DNA of 64,000 bases from assembly GCA_907165275.2 (NCBI GenBank), contig OU015675.1, positions 1,753,501-1,817,500 on the forward strand. Reading direction: 5' to 3'. The DNA comes from Zygaena filipendulae (Eukaryota > Arthropoda > Insecta > Lepidoptera > Zygaenidae). Position 1 is the stretch's first letter. Every line of letters begins with the position of its first letter. Both the position numbers and the translations under genes were made by a program. Shown piece after piece: positions 10,194 through 22,247 of this stretch. Below the pieces are notes generated by a model. The model ran no database searches, was not told where the DNA came from, and worked only from the letters and a program-made list of their open reading frames with translations.

Positions 10194-11659
10194 GAGTGTC
10201 TGAACTCGTTGGCATCTGATGACCAGACGGGAATGGACTCTTTCCACGAATGCCTTCAAGAATACGGAGAAGGTATAGAAGTGGTTCAAATATGCTTAGA
10301 ACCCGAAGATGCGTCTATAAAAGATGAAGAGATTTCAGCTATAGCCGATCTAAGTTTTGACGAATGTAAAAAAAAAGAGGACACCATAAACACTGAGGAA
10401 ACTCAAAAAGAAAAATGCGACGAAGAAAAACTTAATGGTCTCAACGAGATTAAATTTTCAAAATCGGACGAGTCTCTCGATGATCCCGATGACATGACAA
10501 TAACTGAAGACGACGTATTGATCTCTCCAAGGGATTTGCCTGAGAGTAAACCGGATAGAAAGGCTTTTAACGGAGGAAGCGGTTTGTCAAAACAACAAAG
10601 TAAAGATATTTCGACATCCGACGAAATGGTTTTCGCAGTAACACCTACAGGCTTAGAGAGGATAAGCTTTGAGAAATACTGGAAGGAAAGTGATATTAAT
10701 AAAACAAACGAAAAACCTACTTTAGAAAAGGTGAAAAGCGACGAAAGTTGGAAGGAGTGCCTCAATTCGCCGTCTGACGAGACGATCAGTTTTCACGATG
10801 CAACGCCTAGAATCTGCGTTCAGGAAGAAAACAACTCACTGTTGTATATCGATCACGAAATAGACGGATACGAAACATGTTTGGACGACGACTCTACATC
10901 AGTGTTGTGTACAGACAAAAACGATCGTAAAATCAACGGCGATCACCAGATGAAAGACAAAAGTAAACAAGATAAAATAGCTCCTCGAAACAAAGACAAC
11001 GATTTAAGTGCCAAAAACAATAACGTACAAAAGTATGCCAGTGCTGTGAACGATGCTCCGTGTTACAGACATCCCTACGTTCAAGAGCACATTATAAAAC
11101 AAATGCAATCATTGAGAATCGAGCCGTTAAATGTAAATGTATATAACAAGAAACAAAAGCGAAGTCCAACGAAACCGTCCAAGAGCGATCGAAGACAATG
11201 CGTCGAATATTACAACGACCAAGCGGAGTGCTTGAAAGAGATACGCCAGAAGAGATTGGACGATGAAAAAAAATGTAAAGACGAACGTAAGAATGTGAAA
11301 GAGAATGTTAGCGACAAGAAATTACTGCTGAAACATCAACGGCCGAGTGAAGACTCGACTGATTTAGAAAACAATTATGTGCCGGGTTGTCATAAGTGCT
11401 TCTTAGAGAACTATGCGTACGCGATCACAAAAGCGTATATCGCAGAAGCTAATGCATGTAAATATTGTGAAGTGATAAGAGACATGTTGGAAGCACCTAA
11501 AGTTTTGCCTGATAGAAGGAGATCCGCTCCGGCTTTGGTGTGTCTTGACAGTGCTGGTTCGGAGACAGAGGACGAGGACTTGCTGCTCGTGCCAATGGTG
11601 AAGGGTAGGAGGAAATCTGCGGGACCACTGAGGTTCCTCGTGCCCTCCAGGAGACCAAG
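10194..11659 (+). CDS. Patj: Patj exon (c): large acidic disordered linker with a Cys cluster
   Basis: A single 1,466-base exon (488 codons plus 2 bases), phase 0 in and phase 2 out, with donor CCAAG|gtaagt. The start is set by the acceptor 'gaacgtttcacag'; an internal Met at 10233 would be the first start if this were an initiating exon. The peptide is mostly charged and low in complexity, rich in Asp, Glu, Ser and Lys, as expected for a disordered linker between PDZ domains. Two imperfect copies of ECLNS...SD-x-T...SFH occur at 10194 and 10755. Near the C-terminus a CX2C-X19-CX2C cluster (CHKC at 11388-11399, CKYC at 11457-11468) could bind zinc. After it come RRRSAP and RRKSAG, typical basophilic kinase sites. 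I know no family for the linker, which lies where MPDZ has its long inter-PDZ region. Confidence 0.85.
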
Positions 11660-11817
11660 GTAAGTTTCTGTTAAGAAAAAATAAAATAAAGGTTTTATTT
11701 CCACCCCGTGTTTATGTCTTTCACGTCCAGTTTACGATTGTTTTTTTTTTAATCACGTTTGGTTTGGATAGCAATAGATTCATTAATTTAAAAAAATTAA
11801 TAAAAAAAAACTTGAAT

Positions 11818-12144
11818 GGGGATGTGGACTACTTATGAAAATCAAAATTCTAATTAGTCCGTCCGTTAGAAAATAAAAAAAAAACAATAGACACGTATTT
11901 TTTGCTTTTTCAAATAAATTAAAATATACAGAGATAAAGCGCATTAAAGTTTAGGGTGAGGGGGTCCTGACGCCACTAACCGCTAAATCCGCCATACAAA
12001 CTGTCAGAATAGTGACGTCACGCGATATTTCGACTTATATCGTCGTTTTTTTTTTGATTACGTAAAAAAAGCAAAAAATACGTGTCCAATATTTTTTAAT
12101 AATCTACAAGACGGACTAAAAAATAAAAATTAGTCAACATGCCC
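11818..12144 (+). mobile_element. Family B MITE, copy B4
   Basis: Full-length copy that starts ggggatgtggac and ends gtcaacatgccc. One of the two palindromes has decayed (tgacgcca in place of tgacgtca); the other is intact near 12013. Confidence 0.75.
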
Positions 12145-14815
12145 ATTTTTTTTATTAATTCACTTAAAGCAAAAGTAAGTCATTATCTTCGATACTTTCA
12201 TACGTTCAAGTCCCGAGCGATGTCTGGTTTATATTGAGTAACTGTCGTTTTGTTTGGACGTACCTACTGCATTTTTTGTTTATCTATCTTTTGCAATTGT
12301 CGATATAAGTTTATCTTTTTAGTAACTTCCATTCATTTTTTAACTAAATAATAAGTTTGGTAATGTTTCCACTGTTTTTGGATGGTGATCATTATGTTTC
12401 ATACTAACAATAGAAAATAAAAGACCCATAGGTATACATATACAACCTAAGGATCGAACCTCTATCCGTTGAATTAGAGCCAAGAACTTAATACATATAG
12501 CATCTTAGCATCCGTGCATTTTTGTCTTTCTCCGCCTTATTTTTTATAAAAAGTCATATAAAAAGTTTTCTTTAAACATTGTAATAAATTCGTGACACGT
12601 GCTTGGCTTAATGCGATGAAGCCCTACCTTGCATAAGGTCGGTAGTGGAAAAAGACTATTTTTATATAGGTATTAAATCTATTTAAAGCCAGTCACAATT
12701 ACACTAAAATTACTTTTACTTAGAATCGTTATTCCTCTAGCTATTTTAAAATATCCATAATTAAGTAAGGTTAGGTAGAAAATGGACTTTATGATAGGAG
12801 CTATAAAATTGATTATTTATTTTGTGAACATTATAGAAATCAGTGGAGTGCGTCAATGTTCTTTCAAATTGAATCCTCAAGTATTTTAGTTAGTGAAATT
12901 TAGATTATAACTCATCGTGAAGTTATCTTTATAAACAAAATTTGTTAAATGATAGATAATATTGAAAAAAATAATTAACATACCTACCTAGATAGTACAA
13001 TAAATAGATACCATAATTATGTTTTGCCATGTATAATTTTACAACTCTATTTCTCTCAAACACCACTCAACCGGATCCGCGGGTGACAGTTAGTTTAAGC
13101 TTGGCCGGTACAACACGTCCTATATTGCAGTCATATTCGTTAGTAATTTCACTAAGTGGCCATTCCGTACTCAACGAGTAGATAATGTAATTGAAATTCA
13201 CTATACATAAGCTCCCTCGGGTTACTCCCGCAGGTTACCTATACCGTTTTGTTTATGGCAATAACTTATTATTGATTATTTAATTAAAGACAGCAAAAGA
13301 GAACCATCAGTCCCTAATGGATATAATTAATCGACACCTATGGGAAAATATTGCAGTAAAATTTAATTAGTGGCTTGGCATAACGTTTTAACGTTTTGTT
13401 CATTTGAAGAATAGGTTTTTAAGATCTATTACTTTTAAATTTATTGCAAACTGACTTGGTAGCCTACAGCAATTACTTATAAACAGTGCCAATGACAAAG
13501 TTAGACAAAGCATTTAAAGAAAGAAAAAGATACCACAAACAAAAGTAGACGACGAGTGTGGGGTGTGTGGTTTTTCTTTCCTCAAATCTTTCCGAATAGA
13601 ATGCGAGAGAGACAACTATAGTTCAGATAGATGACAGAAATACCAATCTCGTTACTCTGTTTTCTGTTCTAAAATGGATGAACGAAAAAAAAAAAACCTA
13701 ATGGCTCAGCAGCCAGAACTTTTTCGAAGACTCAGCCTGTTATTAATCACTGAAAAAACAGGCAGCGGCTGCTGGACCATAATATTAAAGAAGGACGTTG
13801 ACTATCAACTCAGTCTCAATAATAACTAATTTGAATAAAGAAAAAACATTCATGGCTGTTATACGTATAGATAAAGTAAAGATATACTGATCCAGAAAAA
13901 AACACAGGGACACGTCCGTCGTCCACTAATATCCATTAATTACAATATTTGTATGGATATATTCCGCCTTCCCTTATATGGAGTTTGGAAATCCGAGTGG
14001 CGTTGGTGGCATGCAAAATAGGGTAAATACATTTTTTGTGTTACTTCTGTAGCGCTTAAACTTTAAGTAAATACAACAAGAAGTGGTTACGAAGAAAAAA
14101 AAAATATACGCGTCAAATTGACAACCACCTCCTTTTTGGGAAGTCGGTTAATAAAAATGACCGCTGTTCGAGGTAATTGATCGAACCCGCGAAACCTGGC
14201 ACAAAATTTAGGTTCATTATTCACTATACCGACAGTGTAATACACTAAATTAACAAAAAAAAATTAATAAAAAAACAATCTCATACCACTCTCTGTCTTT
14301 TTAGATGAGAGATTAACGAAATAAGCACCCAGCTAGTGTTGCTTATTTTGTTTGATATTTTGACTATCGATAAATTATTCGTTCATCGTTATAATTTTAC
14401 TCGATTCCAAATTAGTTTGTTATAATACAAATTAATACACTTACCTATAATAATTTAAGGAAAACATTTCTTACTGGGTCCCGCACTAGGTTTGCTATCT
14501 TTAACACGGTGTCTAAGATACGAGTAGTTCGTATTAGTGCAATTGTTCTTTTTATTCATAATTTTTACCCCTCTATACGAGATGAGTTACCCATAAGGGG
14601 AGTCAAACCCGAGACCACTTCCAATATTGACTAACGGTGTTAATAAATGTAATGAATTAATGACATTTCTATTACAATTTTTTTTTGTTTACTTATAAAA
14701 TTTAAAATTATTAGCAATCCTTTAAAAATACAGTGTCAGTGTTACCTACTTATACGTAGATAAAAAAAATCACGTGCAAATTAAACCTGCCGTACTAATT
14801 AATTACTTCATATTT

Positions 14816-15050
14816 GGACGCAGATAAGCAATAACATGTTAACCCACAAACTTAAGTTAGAGATTCAGAACGATATATTGAGAGTTAGGGAACATTTTTT
14901 TGTTGTGTGTTTACCTTATTACATTGCTTAAATATGTAACTAAATATTTAACATAAAAAATGTTGACACAAAATTGCGCTAAACTTTTAAAACACGATTT
15001 ACTCAAAATTTCTCCAGTGTGGGTTAACACACTATTGCTTATCTATGTCC
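14816..15050 (-). mobile_element. Family C MITE, copy C2
   Basis: A 235-bp copy in the opposite orientation to C1, with ends ggacgcagataagc and cttatctatgtcc. The flanking duplication is ATTT on both sides (14812-14815 and 15051-15054). Confidence 0.82.
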
Positions 15051-16157
15051 ATTTATTTATGTACATTGTACAATCCTAGAATAGATCTACCGACCGACGA
15101 GTTCACACACGATTTTGAATAGCTTCTATACGTATGCATTTTATCGACAAATCTTTCCCCGTGTCGCACGTCACTAAAGAAGAAAATTGCTAATGCCCGT
15201 AATTGAATTATGGTTAGCCGACCTCAGTCACATTGCTGACTAACATTTCGTTGACAAACCACGCTCTATCTCATATATGATTTTTGGTCTTTTTGATACC
15301 TGAATTTGGTTCTTAAATTTGAAGCGAGCTCGCTTAGCATTTTGTATTGCTGTGATCTGGAAATGTAGTTTGGGAAAACTTTTTTTGGGAAAAGTGGTGA
15401 GTTTATTTTTTTGTTCTTTTTTTCAAGTGAAACTTGTTTAGTTAAAAAGAAATCGCCACCCGCTTTGCTCTGTATGTATGTACTAGGTGATCCTTGCGGT
15501 TTCACCTGCGTTAATTTGGGTGCTATCTATCGGCCAAATTAGTCAATAGTTTTCAAGATTTTTTGTTTAGTCAGTGAGTCAGCGAGTCAGTGATTATTCG
15601 GTTTTACTTAGATAAAATATAGATGTAGGTATATGAGTGTGAAATAATAATGTTATGAAGAGGAAAAGATTGAAGAAGTTTCACATTCAATTGTTTAAGC
15701 ACTTTTTCAAACGGAATTTTGGATGAAATTCACTCTACATAAAATATTTATTATTAGTGTTTTTGAAGAAGTTACTAATTCGCGTGGGTCGAACGGCTAT
15801 TTGGTGTTTTATCTGTATCTCAACTCAAACTTTGACCAAGTATTTAATTTGCCGTTTTTATCAACTTCTGCACAGGGGGAACCGCAATAATACCTAATGA
15901 TTTTAAATATATTATTCATGAAGAGGTTAACAGATAAAATTTGATAGTTAAAGGCTTCTCAAAGCTATTAAGGTAATACTAAAAATGATTGTAAAAGGTT
16001 TTGAAATACGTATGGAGATGAAGGAAATGTGTTAAAAGTACCTAGTTAGTATTTCAGACGGCTTGTGTTATTTACTAGGCTGCTAATTTGGTCACTTCAG
16101 TGTTATATACAGCGCAAGGGCCGTCTTTAACGATCATGAAGCAGAAATATTTTTATA

Positions 16158-16369
16158 CTAGCTATTCCTGCGGTATTACCCGCGTTAATTTCGGAGTTCC
16201 TGTGGGAATTCCGGGATAAAAAGTACCCTATGTCCTTCTCTGTACCCTTGACAACGTGCATGCAAAATTTTATGATGATCAGTTGAGTCGTTAAGGCTTG
16301 AAAGCGTACCTAACAGACAGACAGACAGACCGACAGAGTTACTTTCCCATTTATAATATTAATATGGAT
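16158..16369 (-). mobile_element. Helitron-like non-autonomous element, family A
   Basis: Reads CTAG at the left, then a GC-rich hairpin remnant, 'gttcctgtgggaattccgg', 'acaacgtgcatgcaaaatt', a short (CAGA)n run and 'ttataatattaatatggat'. This is the reverse of the canonical order. Confidence 0.6.
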
Positions 16370-18429
16370 AATTCACTTTACCATATATTATATTTTATGC
16401 TTACGAATATCTTACAAAAATTTGTAACGGCATTTTAACCAACTTTTTTGTACTCATAACTAAAAAAGATGCCATATTGCATGTCGTTTCTGTGCATCAA
16501 ACTACATAATTCAATTTTCGGCTCGGCCGAGCGGATCAACTGGCGCACTCTTGGTTGGATAATATCTTAATTGGCACATCATTGTGTTGTGCAAAATGTT
16601 AGAACTACAGTTGATGTTCACAAAGAGTATACCTGTCTTTTTTGTCAAAGCGCGACTTACCTATATGCATGTAGTTCAGTATGGTCATCTACACAATATG
16701 TTATAGACGGGAAAAGTTTGAAAGTTTGGATATAGAGGATAATCTCCGGAACTACTGGCCAATTCGAAAAATTCTTTCACTGAGGAAGCAATACAATATC
16801 CCTGAGTGATATGGGATACTTTGATCCAGCAACCAAAAGTTCCCGTCGAAGTTCACAGGCACGTGAAACCATAGAGGAACGTCTGCTGTCTACATAAAAG
16901 TGAATTAAAAGATTGAATTGATTGATTGATTGGTCCCTCTTCAATAGACAATATTGATGAATTATGTAAGGAATGGCATGACTTAGAAGAGAGTGGATGT
17001 AGAAATGACGAGTAGAAGGGATGAATGGAGACGTACTCATTGCAGCGACTCTATAATTGGGAACAGAGCAGAGAGATGATGAAAGAATTCTTTCTTTCAT
17101 AGGTGAAAGAATTTTTAAAATCGCCTAAATAGTCATTGAACTTATCCATTTCAAAAAAACATACAAAATAATAAAATCTATTATTATTGTAATAGTAGTA
17201 TAGACCCATTGTTTTTAATCAAAGATTTGGGTAATTACAATTAATTTATTATTCGCTCAGTATGTCCATAACAATCTTTTTTGTCAACGAACTCTACAAT
17301 AAGTTGAGCTGCTATTATTGCTATCGGTACAGTGACAAACAGCAGACGTGTTCTCTCGCCCGTGGCGGTTCGTGTTAAGTGATTGAACCATATTCATCCT
17401 GTACTGTTATGCAGAAAAATGTGTATAACTTTACAATTATTTTTTATCGTTCCTAACGATAAAATAGCTTGCACTAGATGTATTAGAGTTGAAACTACAG
17501 ATCGGCAATCAACCGGGTTAAATAGAGTTGCCACCTTTTTGCAAAAGGTATAGTGCTTTTAGGGGTATTCGGGAAAAATATTAGTATATAGAATTTTTAG
17601 AAGAAGAAGAAGAAAATACATTTATTTGTGCACAACACACAAGAAAAAGAAACAAAAATCAACAGTGCAGAATCTAAAGAGACATAGATAATATCTCTTG
17701 CATGCTCTGCCGATTTTTCGTTCTATATTATTCTACAACTGATGAAACTATAGTATGATATTATATAAATATAGTACAGGTGGCAACCCTAGGGTTAAGC
17801 GCGGTGCTTGGGTTAAACATCCACTTTTTGGGTGTTTATCGGATTTTAATACCCATTGCTCATCCATAGTTGCAACGAATAATATTTTTCTAAATAGTCG
17901 AATGCTGAATAGTTGATGGGATCTCTGAACGAATATTCGGCCAAAGAAAGTTAAAATATTCTTGAATCACAACTAACCATTTAGTTTCTTTGACGGTGTA
18001 ACTTTCACCCTCCTCCATCAATTTATGAACAACATCAAAGATGTTGTGCTTTTTAGTTTTGGCCAATTTCGTCTAGTAATAGGACCCTGTTCTACGTTGT
18101 GTTTATAATAACTTAAGTTCTTTTAGGTTGAGATTCGATTCCGTCTTCATCCTATCTACATTTTTATGGGTTGAGGCTAGGTTTAGGTTTTAGTTTGAAT
18201 AAAACAATCATCAATTATTTTGACACTATACTTTAATAATCGTGATTGGCGTGAGCGTGATATTTCTATAGGAAATATTTATATTTAGTACACCCAACTG
18301 CGTTTGAGTTGGGTGACACTCATTCTATACATGAACGGTCATCATATTCTTTACATGAACTCGTTCTACACGAACGGTTCTTTTTTATGTGTTAGACTAC
18401 ACTTTACATTTATTTAACGTCTGTGCGTT

Positions 18430-20030
18430 AATAGTGTTGTTAGCCCGGAAGCAGAGAGACTCCAAAGATTGATAAACATGTTATGGTGGTTCACATAGCC
18501 ACTAACTCCCGTCTATCGACGTTAGTAGTGTTCGGGATACTAAGATAGGAATATGATGCTCATAGAACACCTCCCATACGATGTTTAATTATATTCAACT
18601 TGATATTCCAATAGGAATATTTATATTGGCTCTCACTACATAACAAGTTTATTATATAGCAAGAGGTGGCGTAGCCCCGTCCTGCGCTACCCACGGTGAT
18701 GGTCATCCACCTGCTCATAAGCAGTTACCACCCCCCCCACCTGTGTTGCACAAGGTAGAGAGTTCTCCAAATATGCATAACCGACATCCGTTAGAGGATG
18801 AATCAGCTATATGAGACTGTACGTCCCGTATCAGCAGCAATCGTTGGAGGTCATAATTCGGCGGTGCCGAGACCCCTGGGTACGTGTCAGCCCGAAGACC
18901 GAGGCCATAATGCGGATAGTACCGCGACCTCAACACCATCCCAATAATTCAAATATAAGTGTATGAGACCAGTCTCGCCGGACATCATAACTTCAGTCGG
19001 TCAATTTGTGTTATAGTAGCTACACGTAGCTAAGGCCGAAGCCCAATTGATTGGATCACAACTCGTCCTCGTACAACACCCACTTGGCACTCATTCGTTT
19101 TGATAAACAAGTCGTGTTGAAAAACACAACGGTTTACCGAGATCAAGCATTAACGACTAGGTCGTCCACAGCCGATCCCCTAGTCTCTGCACAACGTAAC
19201 AAAGTCACAAAGCGCATTGACTATAGTTATTATGTTTGTAATAAAAAGAATAAATAGGTTTATCTGAAAGAAGAGCGTTCAACACTCCCTTGGTGTAGGA
19301 AGCGATCCCGCATCTCCTCCAGTAAGCCGCATATTCGATGATAGTTTTTGAATAACACGGAAGGCGTAGTTATTCAATAGACAAGATACAATACGTGCAC
19401 AACGAAACCCGTCACGGCGAAGACAACTCAAGGCGCGGATTTTTACCTTTCTACATTATCTTACGCTCGCGACGCGCGACGTCTAACCGCTCAGGATTAG
19501 AGTTCATCGTCGTTGTAAATTCCAATAAATTGAAAATACACGTTTGCATCGAGCCGATAAGATGTGATGAATTATAATTTAATAACAATAAAATTATAAT
19601 CCATACACACCGAAAACCTTCCTCATAATAATATATGTCTTCGCACAAGATATCCTAACGGACGTCGAGCGCGTTGACAAGGCTTTCGTACAGAGCGGCA
19701 AAGTCACTAAGCACGTAAGCTCGTTCGAACTCCCAACTTCATCATCTTTTGTGTGATCAGTGGTCGACGGACATTTCACCTAGACCTTCATGTGAGTCTC
19801 CAATTTAATTATTTAGATAAGCATAATAATGCAAATCTATATTCGAGCCACCACCAAACTCGTTAAACAACATTTAATGTTGTATACGCGACGCGTTGTA
19901 AACGCGACGCGTTGCCTCCCGACTCGCTCGTCCGCCGATGCCACTTCACGTCTCAGCCGCCCGCGTGGATACTGGCGGTGCGCTCACGCCCTATTTGAGA
20001 GGGGTATGCGGGGGGTTGGGGGGTACAAGT
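18430..20030. repeat. Unclassified GC-richer block, possibly a decayed retroelement
   Basis: This stretch is richer in GC than the intron around it. It includes 'tgttagcccggaagcag' near 18435, a C8 run at 18731, 'aagagcgttcaacactccc' near 19272, an 'acgcgacgcgttg' repeat at 19890-19912 and a G-rich run at 19998-20023. The style resembles LTR or untranslated leader sequence of an old retroelement. I could not find matching LTRs, a primer-binding site or coding remnants, so the class stays open. Confidence 0.3.
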
Positions 20031-21280
20031 CGATATCACTGTTACATCTAAAACCAAGCACACGGTTAATTTACCGCATTATAAATATTTTATTTCATGT
20101 GAATAATCATTTTATTGATTTTAGTTTATAAATTACACATCAATATCCATACACAGTTTAGATTATGAGTGTATTAACTCGCAATGCTTTTTAATAGCTT
20201 TTAAATACATTTCAACTTAATTTTATAGTGTTTTAAATTATAATACTTTATACATATATCTTTAAAATGCTTTTTCGAATATAAATAATTTTTTTGAACC
20301 TCATAGGGCGTCACAACGGGTAGTTAAGAATATAGATATTTAGACGAAAAATAAGTGTGTGACTCCGCGGCCCGTCCAATCTCAAAATTTTACTTTCAAC
20401 TTGTATATACACTGTAGAGGACGTTATAAAATCTGTGGCAACAAACAATTAACTATCCATACGGCACTTGAAAAGATTCCGTTGACATGTCACAAGGGAA
20501 ACTTCGGACAAACAAAAAATATACTATCACATTTCTAAAGTTAGCAAATATTCATACGCATTTTCGAACAAAGTTAACACGACACGACCAATTTAGTGCA
20601 ATTTTCTGGCATCGCACACCTAAACACGTGACTAAATAGCGGAAATGATACGACACTTCTGAACTCGATTGTACACTGTCGATGTCAAAATGAACTTCCC
20701 ACATAGTGTGTACTGCATTGTGTTCTATTGTTAACAACACTTCGGTTTTCCAATTATGTTTGTCTATTGTAATATCATTGTCAACGAAATCTTCATAAAT
20801 GAGGACAAAAAATATATTACGTTTTAATTTCATTGTTTTTCTAGGTAACTTCATAATTTCATTTTCATAACTTGTCAGTTTCAATGCAACATCATTGATT
20901 GAAAGATTTCTTTTTACCGTATGGTTGATAGTTATTTTTAATAGGAGATTCTATTTTGGATTTTATGAATAAAAAAAAAAACTTTTGAAGTTTTTTCAGA
21001 ATGCAAAGTGAAATCAATTGCACATCTAAACTCAACGCCCAAATATTAATTACATTTTACATTTTTTTATTCTTTCTAAAATCAAATTAAATTCTCATCC
21101 CTACAGTACTAAAACTAGATGATTTTTTTTTATATATTTCGTAACTATATATACAATACACATAATCTTATGTATAGGTATGCCAACAGCTAGCATTATT
21201 GGAGGTTCTCAATAAAAATTATTCTAGTAATCTAATATCCTTTCTAAATGAAATATATTAGAAGATACCCATTATTATTT

Positions 21281-21509
21281 GGACATAGCAAGCAATAGTG
21301 TGTTAACCCACACTGGAGAATTTTTTAGTAAATCATGTTTTAAAATTATAGCGCCATTTTGTGTGAACACTTTTTTATATTTAACATTTTGTTGGTATTT
21401 AAAAAATGCAACACATCACACACACACATCATTAAAAAACGTCCTCAATGAAGCGTTCTGTATCAATAATTTAATTTTGTGGGTTAACTTAAATTGCTTA
21501 TCGATGTCC
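21281..21509 (+). mobile_element. Family C MITE, copy C3
   Basis: A 229-bp copy, ends ggacatagcaagcaatag and 'aattgcttatcgatgtcc', flanked by ATTT on both sides. It is more diverged inside than C4 and has a short (CA)n run. Confidence 0.8.
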
Positions 21510-21528
21510 ATTTAAACCCATTATATCG

Positions 21529-21701
21529 TTACTATTATAAATGCGGAAATGAATTTGTTTGTACTTATGTTTGTTAGACTTTCGCGCCTCAACGACTCCA
21601 CGAATCTTGATGAAATTTTGCATGCATCTTGCAACTTTTTTTTATTTCGGGATTACCGCGGGAACTCCGAAATTACCGCGTGAAAACCGCGGGGAACAGC
21701 T
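21529..21701 (+). mobile_element. Helitron-like non-autonomous element, family A
   Basis: Runs from 'ttactattataaatgcgg' to the CCGCG hairpin and 'gaacagctgg'. The terminal CTAG has become CTGG. It ends about 105 bases before the exon at 21806. Confidence 0.6.
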
Positions 21702-21805
21702 GGTTATTATATCTAGTCTATCTAAATGAGTAAGATTACATCTTCAGCAATCGAGACATAGATACCAGCTCGAAGACAGATGTCTGACGCTTGATCTGTC
21801 CGCAG

Positions 21806-21950
21806 TTACGTGCCCCAGGCAGCTATGACTGTGACAGTATCCCCTGACCGTCATGGTGAGTCTCAGGGCCAGCGCTGGGGTCCACCCAGGAGGGTGACCC
21901 TGAGGAGGAGCCCTGGAGCACCACTTGGTGTCAGCATTGTTGGTGGCAAG
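21806..21950 (+). CDS. Patj: Patj exon (d): N-terminal part of the second PDZ domain
   Basis: One base completes the codon left by the exon ending at 11659 (giving Ser), then 48 codons follow to a donor (CAAG|gtgagt), phase 0. The peptide runs YVPQAAMTVTVSPDRH and then RRVTLRRSPGAPLGVSIVGGK. The PLGVSIVGG stretch is the PDZ carboxylate-binding loop with strand B. 'RRVxL' followed by a GLSIVGG-type loop also opens the matching MPDZ domain. Acceptor: 'cttgatctgtccgcag'. The phase match across a 10-kb intron is good evidence that exons (c) and (d) belong to one transcript. Confidence 0.88.
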
Positions 21951-22106
21951 GTGAGTCTTTATTACCTTTTGGATTGACTTTATCGATTAGAGTGACTGGA
22001 GATAAGTGAACGATGACTAGACACATCATTGCATAATCATGATAACCATAATTTTTTTTAAAAAGAATATTTTTAATGAGAAAAATAAGTTCGCAGTCGC
22101 ACTACG

Positions 22107-22205
22107 ATGTTAGGTGACAAATATTTGTTTTTTTTTTATTTATTCATTCTTCTTGCACAAAATAGTACAAATGGCGAACTTAATGCCTTGCGGCATTCTC
22201 TGACA
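22107..22205 (-). repeat. Retroelement 3' tail, family K
   Basis: Read on the minus strand it ends in an A-rich 'gaatgaataaataaaaaa' tail after 'gccgcaaggcatt'. The same tail in plus orientation lies at 31675-31740. I take it as the 3' end of a truncated non-LTR element, but no coding part remains. Confidence 0.5.
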
Positions 22206-22206
22206 G

Positions 22207-22245
22207 TTTTTAGTCCGTCATGTAGAATAATAAAAAACATTGGAC
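22207..22245 (-). mobile_element. Family B MITE, copy B5, first fragment
   Basis: Contains 'tttagtccgtcatgtagaat' and 'acattggaca', the left end of a family B element. The copy resumes at 24013 after insertion of element D1. Confidence 0.75.
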
Positions 22246-22247
22246 AA

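Larger units (their letters stand above)
11660..21805 (+). other. Patj: Patj intron of 10.1 kb
   Basis: It contains a family B MITE (11818-12144), family C MITEs (14816-15050, 21281-21509), Helitron-like copies (16158-16369, 21529-21701), a fragment of the 'caaccacctccttttt' repeat at 14100-14156, and the unclassified GC-richer block at 18430-20030. In 12145-14100, 15051-16157 and 16370-17590 I see nothing beyond AT-rich sequence. A (GAA)n run sits near 17598-17614. Confidence 0.6.
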
